Source of the DNA: Rhodospirillaceae bacterium
GTDB taxonomy: Bacteria; Pseudomonadota; Alphaproteobacteria; Rhodospirillales; UBA2165
DNA: 64,000 nucleotides
Assembly: GCA_002723345.1 (NCBI GenBank)
Contig: PBNV01000015.1
Coordinates: 27,176-91,175 of the forward strand
Direction: 5' to 3'
Positions 49,884 to 60,315 of the stretch are shown here, in pieces. The position numbers were made by a program, and so were the translations under genes. The first letter of the stretch is position 1. Every line of letters begins with the position of its first letter. Below the pieces are notes generated by a model. That model saw only the letters and a program-made list of their open reading frames with translations. It did no database searches and was not told the DNA's origin.

Positions 49884-51296
49884 ATGGCAATTGGCAAAGC
49901 TGAAACAACAAGGGTTAGGTGGCTAGAAACACTTGAAAAGTTTAAACGAGACCCGGATGAGCCTGGCTCAAGTGAGTATTGGTCGCCATCGCTTGATTGC
50001 GCAAGCAGGGACGAGTTAATCGCGATACAGAGCGAGAAACTCGCAGCGGTTACGCCTTTTCTATACGAAAACAGCGCCTTTTACCGTCGCCGCTTCGATA
50101 AGCTTGGATTGGCACCAACCGACATACAAACCGTCGATGACCTCGCGAAATGGCCAGTGATAGACAAATCTGAAATGATGGAGGACGCGACCGAAAACCC
50201 ACCTTATGGAACGTATACCACTTTGCCGGAGGAGTTGTGGAGGGATCGAGGCTGGATGATGTTTTCATCCTCGGGTTCTACTGGAGTGCCGCGTGTCTTC
50301 CGGTATTCGCAGATAGACAGAGATTACTGGGCTTGGGCAAACGCGCGCGCTATGCATTCTTTCTCCATCCGCCCAGACGATAGTGTTCTTATCTGTTCCG
50401 GTTACGGTCCCCATGTTTTTGCCTGGGGGGTACAATTTGGACTATCAAAAATGAACGTGGCGACAATTCCGGGAGGGGGCATGACGGGTGAGATGCGGGC
50501 CCGTATGGTCGATCGGTTCAAGCCCACAGTTATCTGTGGCACGACATCTTACGCACTTCATTTAGGGCGGGTAATGGAAGAGATTGGTCTAGATCCCGCA
50601 GAGAGCAGTGTGCGCCTTATGCTTGTGGGTGGCGAAACTGGAACCGGCGTAAAGAACACACGCGATCGCCTGCAGGGCCTTTGGGGTGCAACTATGGCAG
50701 AATTTTACGGTTGTACTGAGGCTTCTCCTCACTGCGGTGGGTACTCTTGTCCCGCGTCCGAGGCCTCAGATGGCACCATTTCTACGCATTTGATGGAGGA
50801 TATTCAGATTTGGGAATTGGTCGACCCTGAGACCAATGAAATTGTGAAAGAGGGTGAACGGGGGCTAACGGTTTGCACGAACCTAAATTCTGAGAGTTCT
50901 CCGCAACTTAGATTTCTGGTTGGAGATTATACCACTTTCAATAAGGAGAGATGTGATTGCGGAAGGACGCATGTTCGGGCGGTAGGCTCTTTCTCCGGCC
51001 GAGCTGATGATCTGATAAATTTACGCGGCATCAAAATGTATCCTGTTCAAATTGAGGAGGCTGTTCGCTCGGTTCCCGGTATTGGTGATGAATATGAGGT
51101 CGTGCTGAGTACCAATGCGGAGGGACTGGATATAATGTCGGTTCGTGTTGAGCATGAAATGGACGTCGGCCCAGCTGTTCAAGATGCAGTCCGAACGTCC
51201 TGTGAAATCCGCTCTGACGTAGAGATTTTGGCCCCCGGCACGCTACCTAAAACTGAATTCAAAGCAAAGCGCGTGCGTGACGAGCGAGACAAGTAG
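49884..51296 (+). CDS. PaaK-like AMP-forming CoA ligase
   Basis: This 470-residue enzyme of the phenylacetate-CoA ligase family has the phosphate-binding loop WMMFSSSGSTGVPRVFRY, a CGTTSYALHLG strand, the GATMAEFYGCTEASPHCGGYSC motif with several cysteines, and the PQLRFLVGDYTTF segment followed by ERCDCGRTHVRAVGSFSGRADDLINLRGIKMYP, the usual C-terminal domain hinge. The catalytic lysine is probably in LPKTEFKAKRV. The cysteines around CDCGR are typical of this family. It diverges from the MetE-like gene with 90 bp between. The substrate may be an aromatic or other bulky acid. Confidence 0.85.
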   Translation: MAIGKAETTRVRWLETLEKFKRDPDEPGSSEYWSPSLDCASRDELIAIQSEKLAAVTPFLYENSAFYRRRFDKLGLAPTDIQTVDDLAKWPVIDKSEMMEDATENPPYGTYTTLPEELWRDRGWMMFSSSGSTGVPRVFRYSQIDRDYWAWANARAMHSFSIRPDDSVLICSGYGPHVFAWGVQFGLSKMNVATIPGGGMTGEMRARMVDRFKPTVICGTTSYALHLGRVMEEIGLDPAESSVRLMLVGGETGTGVKNTRDRLQGLWGATMAEFYGCTEASPHCGGYSCPASEASDGTISTHLMEDIQIWELVDPETNEIVKEGERGLTVCTNLNSESSPQLRFLVGDYTTFNKERCDCGRTHVRAVGSFSGRADDLINLRGIKMYPVQIEEAVRSVPGIGDEYEVVLSTNAEGLDIMSVRVEHEMDVGPAVQDAVRTSCEIRSDVEILAPGTLPKTEFKAKRVRDERDK

Positions 51297-51402
51297 TTAG
51301 TTCACGGATCTCGCAAACTACTGTTACGCCTAACTCTAGTGCCCCAGTGTTTGTGCACTTTTTTGAGCCGATTATATCAAAGTAATCGAATTTTTCATGA
51401 GT

Positions 51403-51431
51403 AAAAAAAAGCCGCTCCCTGAGGGAGCGGC
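51403..51431 (-). terminator. Rho-independent terminator of glnA
   Basis: GCCGCTCCC and GGGAGCGGC form a perfect 9-bp stem with a TGA loop, and on the minus strand the stem is followed by eight T residues. It lies 26 bp after the glnA stop. Confidence 0.92.
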
Positions 51432-51456
51432 TTCGATTGATTATCCAAAGTAACGG

Positions 51457-52878
51457 TTAGGCCGAATAGTACATTTGGAACTCAACTGGATGGGTCGTAT
51501 GCTCTAAATTGTGCACCTCTTCCATTTTTAGATCGATGTACCCATCGATCAAATCATCACTAAATACGTCGCCGGCCTTCAAAAAAGCACGGTCGTTGCT
51601 GAGCGAGTCAAGTGCTTCACGGAGAGAACCGCAGACGGTTGGGACATCCGCAATTTCTTCAGGCGGAAGGTCGTACAGGTCCTTATCCATTGCATCACCC
51701 GGGTCGAGTTTATTTTGAATGCCGTCGAGACCAGCCATCAACATAGCAGAGAAGGCCAGATATGCATTGGCAGTGGCGTCGGGGAAGCGGATCTCAACCC
51801 GCTTGCCGTTGGGGCTAGCGGAAAACGGTATGCGGCAAGACGCAGACCGATTGCGGGCTGAGTAAGCAAGCAAAACTGGTGCCTCAAAGCCCGGTATCAG
51901 GCGTTTGTAGCTGTTGGTTGATGGATTGGAAAAGGCATTAATCGCCTTCGCATGTTTGATAATGCCTCCAATATAATGCAGCGCGGTCTCCGAGAGGTCT
52001 GCGTACCCAGAGCCAGCAAACGCTGGTTTGCCGTCACTCCAAATGGATTGATGCGTGTGCATGCCCGTTCCATTGTCGCCGATCACAGGTTTCGGCATAA
52101 ACGTAGCCGTTTTACCATAAATATGGGCGACCATGGCGACGGCATACTTGTACGCCTGAACATTGTCTGCACTGCGGACCAATGTCTCAAACTTAATGCC
52201 CAATTCATGCTGTGATGGCGCCACCTCGTGGTGGTGTTTTTCCATCGTCACACCCATTTCCTGAAGTGTTGTGACCATTTCAGACCGGAGGTCATGTGCA
52301 GAGTCTACCGGTGGTACCGGGAAGTAGCCGCCCTTCACACCTGGCCGATGGCCGATGTTGCCGTCCGCAAACTCTTGTCCCGAGTTATATGGGCCTTCCT
52401 CGTGGTCGATTTTATAAAAGGTATGGTTCATGGAGACGTCGGATTTCACGTCGTCAAACACAAAAAACTCGGGCTCCGGACCAAAATATGCTGTGTCGCC
52501 AACACCTGTGCTTTTTAGATACGCCTCCGCCCGCTTGGCTGTGGAGCGTGGATCGCGGGAGTATTGCTCCCCAGTGATGGGGTCATGAACATCGCAATAC
52601 ATGATCATGGTGGGCTGTGCTGTAAAGGGGTCCATGAGAGCGGTGGTCGGATCAGGAATTAGGGCCATATCCGACTCATTGATGGCTTTCCAACCCGCTA
52701 TGGAGGACCCGTCAAAAAAAATACCGTCCGTATAAGCATCTTCATCAATCGTCTCAGGCAATTGTGTCAGGTGCTGCCACTTTCCCCGCGGATCGGTAAA
52801 TCGAAGATCGATATGGCGAACGTCGTTTTCGGTGACGGCTTTCGCAACGTCTTCTGGCGTTTTGCAATTCAGCGACAT
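51457..52878 (-). CDS. glnA: Glutamine synthetase, type I
   Basis: This 473-residue dodecameric enzyme assimilates ammonia by making glutamine from glutamate and ATP. Signatures are [67 protein letters not shown] and [27 protein letters not shown]. The adenylylation tyrosine is present in [11 protein letters not shown], so GlnE control is expected. It lies 85 bp after glnB on the minus strand, forming the usual alphaproteobacterial glnB-glnA pair. A clear terminator follows. Confidence 0.96.
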   Translation of the reverse strand: MSLNCKTPEDVAKAVTENDVRHIDLRFTDPRGKWQHLTQLPETIDEDAYTDGIFFDGSSIAGWKAINESDMALIPDPTTALMDPFTAQPTMIMYCDVHDPITGEQYSRDPRSTAKRAEAYLKSTGVGDTAYFGPEPEFFVFDDVKSDVSMNHTFYKIDHEEGPYNSGQEFADGNIGHRPGVKGGYFPVPPVDSAHDLRSEMVTTLQEMGVTMEKHHHEVAPSQHELGIKFETLVRSADNVQAYKYAVAMVAHIYGKTATFMPKPVIGDNGTGMHTHQSIWSDGKPAFAGSGYADLSETALHYIGGIIKHAKAINAFSNPSTNSYKRLIPGFEAPVLLAYSARNRSASCRIPFSASPNGKRVEIRFPDATANAYLAFSAMLMAGLDGIQNKLDPGDAMDKDLYDLPPEEIADVPTVCGSLREALDSLSNDRAFLKAGDVFSDDLIDGYIDLKMEEVHNLEHTTHPVEFQMYYSA

Positions 52879-52963
52879 GATGATTTCCCTTTCGTCTTTT
52901 ACTGAATGTAGAACTGAACACTACCTGTGTGGATGTCGAGTACTCATAAATGAAGAAGGCAAG

Positions 52964-53308
<345 letters not shown>

Positions 53309-53351
53309 TCACCCTAGTGTGTCTCTTTCTCACCATCAGTGACATCAGACC

Positions 53352-53374
53352 GTGTCAAGTTTAGGTCTTGACAC
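53352..53374. promoter_or_regulatory. Inverted repeat with TTGACA in both arms upstream of glnB
   Basis: GTGTCAAG and CTTGACAC are exact complements with a 7-base spacer. The minus-strand copy supplies a TTGACA -35-like box for glnB, without a good -10, so a dimer-binding operator for a nitrogen regulator is also possible. No NtrC-type or sigma-54 box was recognised. Confidence 0.5.
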
Positions 53375-53563
53375 TGTGACGCGTTGGCGACCTAAATAAT
53401 CTTCAGCCCATAACTAAGCAGGAGTCATGCCAACAATAAATTTTGATAATATGCGATAATAACCAGGTAGTTTTAGCATTTTTGGCGCGTTCTTCTGCCG
53501 CGTTTTCTGTAAAATCTGCCCGCTAAATAGGCAGATGCATAGAGAATGATCGCTATGTAAGGC

Positions 53564-54124
53564 TCAGGAATAAAACACTTTGTGAATGAGGGCGTATACC
53601 CCTCCCGGATCCTGAATACCCTCGAACCCGATCCTTTTTTTATACAAGCCGCCATAGATGAGCGGTTTTTCCTCTCTGAAGTAGATAGTTCCTGCGCCAT
53701 TTTTGGCTCGGATGATCTTCAGGTGGCCCAAACTATCGGGCGGGTAAACTAGAACTTGCGGAGGTGATATGCCACTCGCAATTATCAGCTTTTTGTTCGT
53801 CAAATAGAAATGAGTGTCTTCGGCTTCTTTTCGGCCCCAGAGCATGCTCGTGGCGAGGACAAAACTGATCAGGGTCAATAAGGCAAAGGTGATCATCACC
53901 GAAGGAGACCCTTCCAAATCAATGCTAAAATCGGACGAGCCGTCTCGGTTGAAAATGTTTTGAACGCCGAAAAAAACAATACCGAGTAGAATCACACCGA
54001 TGGCGGTCAGTTTTCCGTAACGCTGTTTTACGTATGCGGACGGCTCGGGTTGTTCCTCCCAAAGAATGTGCTCATCGGGCTCAAGTGGAAGGGGTTGAGA
54101 TGTTTTTGGCTGTCGTTTTGCCAT
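53564..54124 (-). CDS. PH-domain-like two-span membrane protein
   Basis: This 186-residue protein has a polar N-terminus (PLEPDEHILWEEQPEP), two hydrophobic segments (residues 35-55 and 75-100) and a C-terminal domain containing FYLTNKKLIIASG and YFREEKPLIYGG, which resembles the bacterial PH (YdbS/YdbT-like) fold. The frame is open to 54247, overlapping the aminotransferase gene's upstream region, but ATG 54124 (MAKRQPKTS) gives a sensible protein. No good ribosome-binding site is visible. The function is unknown. Confidence 0.65.
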   Translation of the reverse strand: MAKRQPKTSQPLPLEPDEHILWEEQPEPSAYVKQRYGKLTAIGVILLGIVFFGVQNIFNRDGSSDFSIDLEGSPSVMITFALLTLISFVLATSMLWGRKEAEDTHFYLTNKKLIIASGISPPQVLVYPPDSLGHLKIIRAKNGAGTIYFREEKPLIYGGLYKKRIGFEGIQDPGGVYALIHKVFYS

Positions 54125-54369
54125 GTAACGGGTAGTAACATAAAAGATGGACAGAATAAAAAATACTTTCGACTCGTCTCTGGTATATCTTACAAGGCCA
54201 ACTTTCATTGGCGTCAACCAATCGTATTTTATCTCAGCCTCAACCAACGGTCACACCTACGACCGCACTTAGCCGCACATTCCGCGTTAAAAAAGCTGCC
54301 GCGCAGTTTTCCTGGACGGACAGAAAAATATCTTTACCATGTAGAAATCTATTTCATAAGGCTACAGCG

Positions 54370-55530
54370 TTGAAATCTCATAACCCTGTTTTGGCAGGCT
54401 ACGGTACAACCATATTTACTGTAATGTCCGCGCTTGCCGTCGAGCACGAAGCCATCAATCTAGGCCAAGGCTATCCTGACACAGACGGGCCGACGGACAT
54501 ACGCCGTGTGGCCGCTGATGCCTTAAGCGAGGGCTCTAATCAGTATCCACCAATGCTGGGGGTCCCCGAGTTGCGTCAGGCGACGGCTGATCATAACAAT
54601 AGGTTGTACGATTTGGGCATCGACTGGCAAACCGAGACCATGGTCAGCTGCGGGGCGACTGAGGCCATTGCGGCATCGATCTTTGGCATTATCGAACCCG
54701 GCGACGAGGCTGTGATGATCGAGCCTTTGTACGATTGTTACCTGCCTCTGTTGGAACGGGCAGGGGGCATTCCAAAGCTGGTGCGCGTGGAGCCGCCTGG
54801 TTGGGATTTACCATATGATAAACTGGAACAGGCCTTTTCGGCAAAAACCAAACTTTTGGTGCTGAATACACCAATGAACCCAGCGGCCAAGGTGTTCACC
54901 CTTCAGGAACTGGAATTTATTGCGAGCTTGTTAGAAAAATATGATGCCTACGCCATTTGCGATGAAGTGTATGAGCATTTGGTTTATGACGGACAACAGC
55001 ATATTCCATTGATGACGCTGCCCGGTATGCGGGAGCGTTGTGTCCGCGTCAGTTCAGCCGGTAAGACATTTTCCATGACCGGCTGGAAGGTGGGCTATTC
55101 TGTGGGAGCGAGTGACCTTATCACCGCAGCAGCCAAGGCTCATCAGTTTTTGACTTTCACTACCGCACCTAATTTACAAAAGGCAGTGGCGTATGGGCTC
55201 GCAAAGGAGAATAGCTACTTCCGAAAATTGGGCCAGGATATGCAAGCCAAACGAGATCGATTGGCCCGTGGCCTAGCCGAGATTGGCTTTGAAGTCTTAA
55301 ACACTGAGGGTACCTATTTTTTGACCACAGATTTCCGGCCGCTTGGGTTTCTGGACGACGATATGCAGTTTTGTCAGCATCTGACCACAGAAGCGGGGGT
55401 TGCAGCGGTGCCCTTCAGCGCATTTTATCAGGGCGCCGACGTCAAGCACTACGCTCGGTTTTGCTTCTGTAAGCGGGACGAAATGCTGGACGCTGCGCTG
55501 GAAAAACTGAGGATCCACTTTGTTAGGTGA
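54370..55530 (+). CDS. PLP-dependent aminotransferase, class I/II (aromatic/methionine type)
   Basis: This 386-residue fold-type I aminotransferase has the family pattern LGQGYPDTDGP, VSCGATEAIAASIFG, VLNTPMNPAAKVF, and the PLP lysine in SSAGKTFSMTGWKVGY. The C-terminal arginine that binds the substrate carboxylate is in HYARFCFCKRDE. The open frame begins at 54208, but the first 54 codons (QPTVTPTTALSRTFRVKK) have no counterpart in the family. I place the start at TTG 54370, where AAGG stands eight bases upstream and the protein begins with LKSHNPVLAGYGTT. The role may be in aromatic amino acid or methionine turnover, which would feed aryl-pyruvates to IorAB; that link is inference. Confidence 0.85.
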   Translation: MKSHNPVLAGYGTTIFTVMSALAVEHEAINLGQGYPDTDGPTDIRRVAADALSEGSNQYPPMLGVPELRQATADHNNRLYDLGIDWQTETMVSCGATEAIAASIFGIIEPGDEAVMIEPLYDCYLPLLERAGGIPKLVRVEPPGWDLPYDKLEQAFSAKTKLLVLNTPMNPAAKVFTLQELEFIASLLEKYDAYAICDEVYEHLVYDGQQHIPLMTLPGMRERCVRVSSAGKTFSMTGWKVGYSVGASDLITAAAKAHQFLTFTTAPNLQKAVAYGLAKENSYFRKLGQDMQAKRDRLARGLAEIGFEVLNTEGTYFLTTDFRPLGFLDDDMQFCQHLTTEAGVAAVPFSAFYQGADVKHYARFCFCKRDEMLDAALEKLRIHFVR

Positions 55531-55695
55531 GTGCACCTAGTAATAGGTGGGGCGTCCACTTGTTGTCTGGTTGATCGACGCCTGATCCAGTTGCCAATTG
55601 TAAAATAGACTCGGCATATTTTCTCGTTCTTGCGCGCCAGTTCTTGACCAGGCCCCGTCGTACCGGTACACAACTTTCTTAGTCACCTCATGGAT

Positions 55696-55773
55696 GGCGG
55701 GTGTAGCTCAGTTGGTTAGAGCGCGGGCTTGTGGTGCCTGAGGTCGTGGGTTCGATTCCCATCACTCGCCCCA
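55696..55773 (+). tRNA. tRNA-His(GTG)
   Basis: The full cloverleaf is visible with an encoded CCA end. The acceptor stem GCGGGTG pairs with CACTCGC (one G-T), the D-arm is TAGCTCAGTTGGTTAGAGC, the anticodon loop is CTTGTGGT with GTG, and the T-arm contains GGTTCGATTCC. The extra 5' G (55696) facing C73 is the tRNA-His identity element. Confidence 0.95.
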
Positions 55774-56615
55774 ACTCCCATTATCACACTCAACTGGCGT
55801 TCCAGGCCTAAAAAGCGTGATATTCCGCCATTAAATTTAACTCTATTCTACGGCCGAAGGGCCTGTAATGCGTTATCAATTCCTGGCAGAAATAAGCTGA
55901 CACCCAGACCAAGCGCCTTAACCTAATATTTACCATATTACAGCATTCTTTATCCATTATTAGAGCGGGAATGGAAAGAGACGACCGGATAGAAGCGTCG
56001 TTCTAATTGTGGCAGAAAGCTCGGTCTAGTGTCTCAACACTAGGCCATTTTTTTGATTTGATTATAGCTTCACAGTGCGCCCTTGAATTTTTACTTTTTG
56101 GTGAGATAAAAATTGCACAATAGGGCAGTTTTGTAACAACTTTGTCTATAGCAATGTGAGTCCTCTGTTATGGCGACAAAACTCAGGCGAGGAGAATCCA
56201 GGGATGGTTTTCCCAGAATGCGAGAGGGGAATGCTGGAAAAAGTGACTCTGAATGCTCAGCGATTTGCGGTGGCGATAGAGTGTATAGCTTGAGCAAATT
56301 GCCATGGAACTGGCATCTATCGTGAGAGCGTAAGCCATCGATTTAAACTTCAAGCTGCTCTGGTACTTGCTGGTAAGGGACCCGCAGAGGGGGACCGATC
56401 TATAGGAGCCAACGGCTGATAGACCGATGGAAGATGTTGCCATTGTTCAACTGTATCTATCTGTTCCGAACTAACTGCCCAAAAAGTAATTTGGGTGCGC
56501 CGGCGCTGAGCGCAGGGATTATTAGGGAAAAAATAGAGAACGTTGCCGACGCTTGATGGACGCGTTCAATGCTTTCCGACGAGAAATTTATATTTTTCTC
56601 GTGCTATGGGACCGG
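55774..56615. other. Long non-coding stretch after tRNA-His
   Basis: About 840 bp without a convincing gene. Short frames on both strands (for example 56091-56297 and 56183-56443 on the minus strand) have no family resemblance or ribosome-binding site. I looked for a copy of the tRNA 3' end that would mark an attachment site and saw none within this window. I recognise no transposon or RNA structure. Confidence 0.4.
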
Positions 56616-56903
56616 TTAATAACCACCGGAAGCTCTCTCTTCATTCGCTATCAACTGTCGTTTAACTGCTTGGCCTCTCGATGTAAAAGCATATGTTCCG
56701 TCGACCCCTCTCTCAGCCTCAAACCATTGTCCGGTGAGTGCGTCGAACATCTCGATTGTCTTGCTGACCACTCTCTTTTTACTCGAATTTTCATATGTTA
56801 CCGCTGTTCGAACCCCATCAGTAATATTACTAAAAGTTGTTACTTGGCACGCAGGTAATATGAATATTAGCGCCATTAATTTACTGGCCAGTATCAGTTT
56901 CAT
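56616..56903 (-). CDS. Small putative lipoprotein
   Basis: This is a 95-residue frame with a lipoprotein signal: MKLILASKLMALIFILPAC, with the lipobox cysteine near residue 19 (LPAC). The mature part is short and polar (VTYENSSKKRVVSKTIEMFD; GTYAFTSRGQAVKRQL). The frame is open to 56951, but ATG 56903 gives the signal peptide directly. The ribosome-binding site is weak. It is the only plausible gene in the non-coding stretch. Nothing similar is recognised, so its function is unknown. Confidence 0.45.
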   Translation of the reverse strand: MKLILASKLMALIFILPACQVTTFSNITDGVRTAVTYENSSKKRVVSKTIEMFDALTGQWFEAERGVDGTYAFTSRGQAVKRQLIANEERASGGY

Positions 56904-57386
56904 GAGGCTGAACCCCAGGTTGTTGCTGTTAGGGAGGGTACGCCCAGACAATAAAATTGGATCACCTCAAATTCTCAGCTCGCTAACCAATAAATTTCAC
57001 TTGCCTCGTGACGCCTCTCCAAATTCATTTACTAATCCCAGTCTGACCCACACGGCGACAGCACCTACTTGAACAATCTGGTTACTGAAGGGGCGCAGTC
57101 GAGGAAATCCTCCCAGCAGGAGAAGCTGGATGGTATCGATTAAGCCACGGTGATATTCTGCTAAACTAATGTGTGCACTGGTTAAGCATTCTCTCAAGGC
57201 GGCCAAAAAGATGGGCCGCTTGTCAGGGGACTCCGAAGAAATTGTGATGGCCTGAATTGATCCGGATGTCATGTTGCATTGCGCTAAACTGCTATTTCGC
57301 TCTAAGCTCTCCGACTACTTAAATAGTTTAAGCTAGATCACTTCGACGCAAAATCCTAAAATGATCTCCTAACCAAGGTGGATAAA
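56904..57386. other. Non-coding region with a degenerate frame
   Basis: A minus-strand frame at 56997-57272 (91 codons) has no family resemblance and no clear ribosome-binding site, so I treat it as non-coding. A 15-base palindrome (CTTAAATAGTTTAAG) lies near 57317-57331, about 60 bp before the small gene at 57387. It shares the 13-mer AAATAGTTTAAGC with the operator candidate at 32226. Confidence 0.35.
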
Positions 57387-57611
57387 ATGATGGGATCTGG
57401 TTCAACACGTCCAAACAATGCAGATGAAAAATTCATGGCAGCTATCGAGCGCGGTGATCACAATGGCGATTTTAAAGATCGCAAACCCCCGAAGATTATC
57501 GATGATGGACTTATTGCTGCAAAGAAAGCCAAGGCGGACAATACACGGGACCAGGCTGCAAAGTTAAAAGCATTACGGTTGGCAGCGAAAAAAGAGGCTG
57601 CGAGTAGGTAA
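57387..57611 (+). CDS. Small charged hypothetical protein
   Basis: A 74-residue basic soluble protein starts at ATG 57387, eight bases after AAGG. The sequence is rich in Lys, Ala, Asp and Asn (KFMAAIERGDHNGDFKDR; PPKIIDDGLIAAKKAKADN), with a C-terminal helix of Lys/Ala heptads (KLKALRLAAKKEAA). The frame begins at GTG 57378, but this would bury the ribosome-binding site. No family is recognised. It may bind nucleic acid, judging from its charge, but this is a guess. Confidence 0.55.
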   Translation: MMGSGSTRPNNADEKFMAAIERGDHNGDFKDRKPPKIIDDGLIAAKKAKADNTRDQAAKLKALRLAAKKEAASR

Positions 57612-58333
57612 GTGGGTTAAGTGTAACCATGTGGAAGCTATCACGGACGCAATGTTAGGCCTAACCGTGCATTACCGCCGACGTCCTCTGTGACTACGTA
57701 TATCGATAGTTTGGAAGGCGCTAGCTTTCGGCGCGGCCTTACCTTTTCCCGATTGAGAGGCTAACGCTTCAGTATTAAGCAAGTGGCTCCTGCATACGGT
57801 TATAGGGCATTATGTGTAGCTACGTTTCTTGATTGACGTATGTAGCCAGCGTCGGGGACCGTATCAGATAATCAACACGCTCATCTAAATGGCAAGCAAG
57901 ATAACGAGAGCGCCACTACAACACCGCTCAGCTCCAAGCACAATTATGTCGTCGAGGAAAACCTCATCTTAAATGTGGGGCATGGTGCTTCTTTCTTGCA
58001 AGGATACCCTCATCTTGCGCTACAGGCGTCTCAGATCTTGCGCTACTGTTTGCTGCTTTGCCAATCTTATTTTTCAAATCCGATACTATTGACGGATGCT
58101 AAAATTAGAACAATCATGCATTGGAGTTCATCACTTTATGTTGAGTGGTAGAACCCATGGTATGGCAAAGAAGCACTCTCTACTCCGGTCCCACTTGCCT
58201 CAGAGAGAGCAGCAAATTCCAAGGGATGCCTCTATTCGCGAGTGATTGCAGGTATAAGAGAACGCCTCTCTTGATCGATTGAATAGCGTATTCGTAGATA
58301 ATGGGAGATGATTAGGTGTAGGGGCTCCATCTT
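57612..58333. other. Non-coding region before the carbamoyltransferase operon
   Basis: About 720 bp without a credible gene on either strand. A 12-base direct repeat (ATCTTGCGCTAC) occurs at 58012-58023 and 58035-58046, 23 bp apart, of unknown meaning. The AAGGCGC...GCCTT hairpin near 57715-57745 could end transcription of the gene at 57387. Confidence 0.4.
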
Positions 58334-58369
58334 TTGGTATCTCTGATTGAAAAAAGGTCGCTATTAAAC

Positions 58370-58561
58370 GTGAGTGCTAAATTTTCTTCCGAGCGGGTCT
58401 GTAAGTGTATAGGTGATCAGAATTTGGTTTCAGTTGGAGGTGTCGTTTTTTCGTTAAGGGCCGGCCAGCTCCCAACTGATAAGACTGAGCTCTTTGTTGT
58501 GTCCGAATCTCACGATTCCGAGAACTATCGCTTATACGCGTTGCAGGGGCCGTGGCTTTAA
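58370..58561 (+). CDS. Small hypothetical protein preceding the carbamoyltransferase
   Basis: This frame is open from 58334 (TTG) to 58561; GTG 58370 is the next likely start, giving 63 residues. The peptide (FSSERVCKCIGDQNLV; GVVFSLRAGQLPTDKTEL) has no family resemblance. The stop overlaps the carbamoyltransferase reading frame by a few bases, which suggests coupling if it is real. The ribosome-binding site is poor, so it may equally be leader sequence. Confidence 0.35.
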   Translation: MSAKFSSERVCKCIGDQNLVSVGGVVFSLRAGQLPTDKTELFVVSESHDSENYRLYALQGPWL

Positions 58562-58566
58562 TTCCG

Positions 58567-60315
58567 ATGAATATCCTCGGCTTATCCTTCGGTTATCACG
58601 ACTCTGCGGCAGCCCTTGTGAACGAAGAGGGGATATTGGCGGCTGCCGAAGAAGAGAGGTTTAGCAGGAGTAAGCATGATAACGGGTTTCCATCGAGGGC
58701 GATAGATTACTGTTTATCCACAAATGGACTTACTGCACTGGAGATTGACACCGTCGTCTACTACGAGAATACGGCGCTGAAATGGGATCGGATAGTGTCC
58801 TCATACGTTGAGGAACTCGACCAACACCCAGAATACTTGGATAGAGTTATCAGTTCATGGATCTACCATGGTAAATTTGATCCCGAGGCTGCCATCGCGC
58901 GGTACCTTGATATGCCGATGTCGCGAGTATGCAGCCTCAATCACCACCAGTCGCACGCGGCCTCAGCGTATTTTTGCTCCCCTTTCTCCGGAGCTGCTGT
59001 TGTTACCATGGATGGGGTTGGTGAGTATGAAACAGCCACTATATCGCACGCTGATCCCGACGGAATAACTAAACTGATAAGTCAGTCATTTCCGCATTCA
59101 TTGGGACTTCTCTACAGTGCTGTCACTGCCTTTCTTGGCTTTGAAGTGAATGAGGGCGAATACAAAGTTATGGGTATGGCAGGATTCGGGGAGCCAAATT
59201 ATCATGATGCTTTTTCTAGTTTATTGTATCTCAAACCTGATGGAGAGTTTGAGATAGATCCCTCTTATTTTGAGTTTAACTGTCCGGATAGGCTTCCATT
59301 CAACGAACGGTTATGCGCTCTGCTCGGAAAACCAAGGGACCCGCGGAGCCGATTTTCCTTTGCTTCCACCGGTAAACCTGATCCAGAAGATCAGAGGTAC
59401 GCCGATATAGCCTCGAGTCTCCAGAAATGCGCTGAAGATACCATTCTTCATATCTCTGCAGCTGCTCTTACCAAGACTGGAGAGAGGAACCTATGTTTTG
59501 CTGGAGGCGTAGGATTAAACTCACTGGCCAATGCCAGTGTCAAAAACAGGCTAAACTGTAATCTGTATGTTCAGCCTGCGGCTGGCGACGACGGGGCCGC
59601 ACTGGGAGCGGCATTGCAGTGGCGGGCGGAGAACACTTCCTCCTCAAGGTCAGGCTTAAAGAATGTATACCTTGGTAAAGAATATAGTTCAGATGAAATT
59701 GAATTAGCGCTGGATCGACACGGCGTTCCCTTCACCCAATATGAGAACCAAACAGGCCTCATTTCAGAGGTGGCCTCGCTGCTCGCCGAGGACTTTGTAG
59801 TTGGTTGGCTCCAAGGCCCTTTCGAATGGGGACCCCGAGCGCTTGGCAATCGAAGTATCCTGGCCAATCCTGCTAATCCAGATATGCAGGAAATCGTAAA
59901 TACTAAGGTGAAATTTAGAGAGCCATTTCGTCCATTTGCACCTTCGGTTTTGGCAGAGCGAGCCCACGAATATTTTGAAGTCCCGGAATATTTTCCAGAA
60001 TGTTCGCCTGAGGAGTTTATGTTGTCCGTCGTGCCTGTACACGAGGCGCAACGGGCTGCTCTGCCCTCGATAACGCACGTCGACGGCACCGCCCGTCTGC
60101 ATCTCGTGCGGCGGGATGTGAATAATCTTTTTTACGATCTTATCTCGGCATTTGATCAACTTACTGGGGTTCCCGTTGTGCTGAATACATCTTTTAATTT
60201 GCAGGACGAGGCGATGGTTAACAGCCCATACGATGCCCTTGAGACATTTGCATGGAGCGGGCTGGATTTTTTGGTCATGGGCAAATTTGTTATCAGTAAG
60301 GGCGACATCTCGTGA
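58567..60315 (+). CDS. NodU/CmcH-family carbamoyltransferase
   Basis: This 582-residue enzyme transfers a carbamoyl group to a hydroxyl, often on sugars or antibiotics. The N-terminal Kae1-like half has MNILGLSFGYHDSAAAL, AAAEEERFSRSKHDNGFP and SLNHHQSHAASAYF (metal-binding histidines). The C-terminal half has CFAGGVGLNSLAN, GPFEWGPRALGNRSILA and KFREPFRPFAPSVL, all classical. The frame starts at GTG 58552, but ATG 58567 gives the usual N-terminus; neither has a well-placed ribosome-binding site. The SGNH hydrolase gene follows with a GTGA overlap. The pair probably decorates a surface polysaccharide or small molecule. Confidence 0.92.
   Translation: MNILGLSFGYHDSAAALVNEEGILAAAEEERFSRSKHDNGFPSRAIDYCLSTNGLTALEIDTVVYYENTALKWDRIVSSYVEELDQHPEYLDRVISSWIYHGKFDPEAAIARYLDMPMSRVCSLNHHQSHAASAYFCSPFSGAAVVTMDGVGEYETATISHADPDGITKLISQSFPHSLGLLYSAVTAFLGFEVNEGEYKVMGMAGFGEPNYHDAFSSLLYLKPDGEFEIDPSYFEFNCPDRLPFNERLCALLGKPRDPRSRFSFASTGKPDPEDQRYADIASSLQKCAEDTILHISAAALTKTGERNLCFAGGVGLNSLANASVKNRLNCNLYVQPAAGDDGAALGAALQWRAENTSSSRSGLKNVYLGKEYSSDEIELALDRHGVPFTQYENQTGLISEVASLLAEDFVVGWLQGPFEWGPRALGNRSILANPANPDMQEIVNTKVKFREPFRPFAPSVLAERAHEYFEVPEYFPECSPEEFMLSVVPVHEAQRAALPSITHVDGTARLHLVRRDVNNLFYDLISAFDQLTGVPVVLNTSFNLQDEAMVNSPYDALETFAWSGLDFLVMGKFVISKGDIS

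Noticed and set aside
54208..54369. N-terminal extension of the aminotransferase
   Set aside because: No family resemblance; TTG 54370 with AAGG at eight bases fits the known N-terminus.
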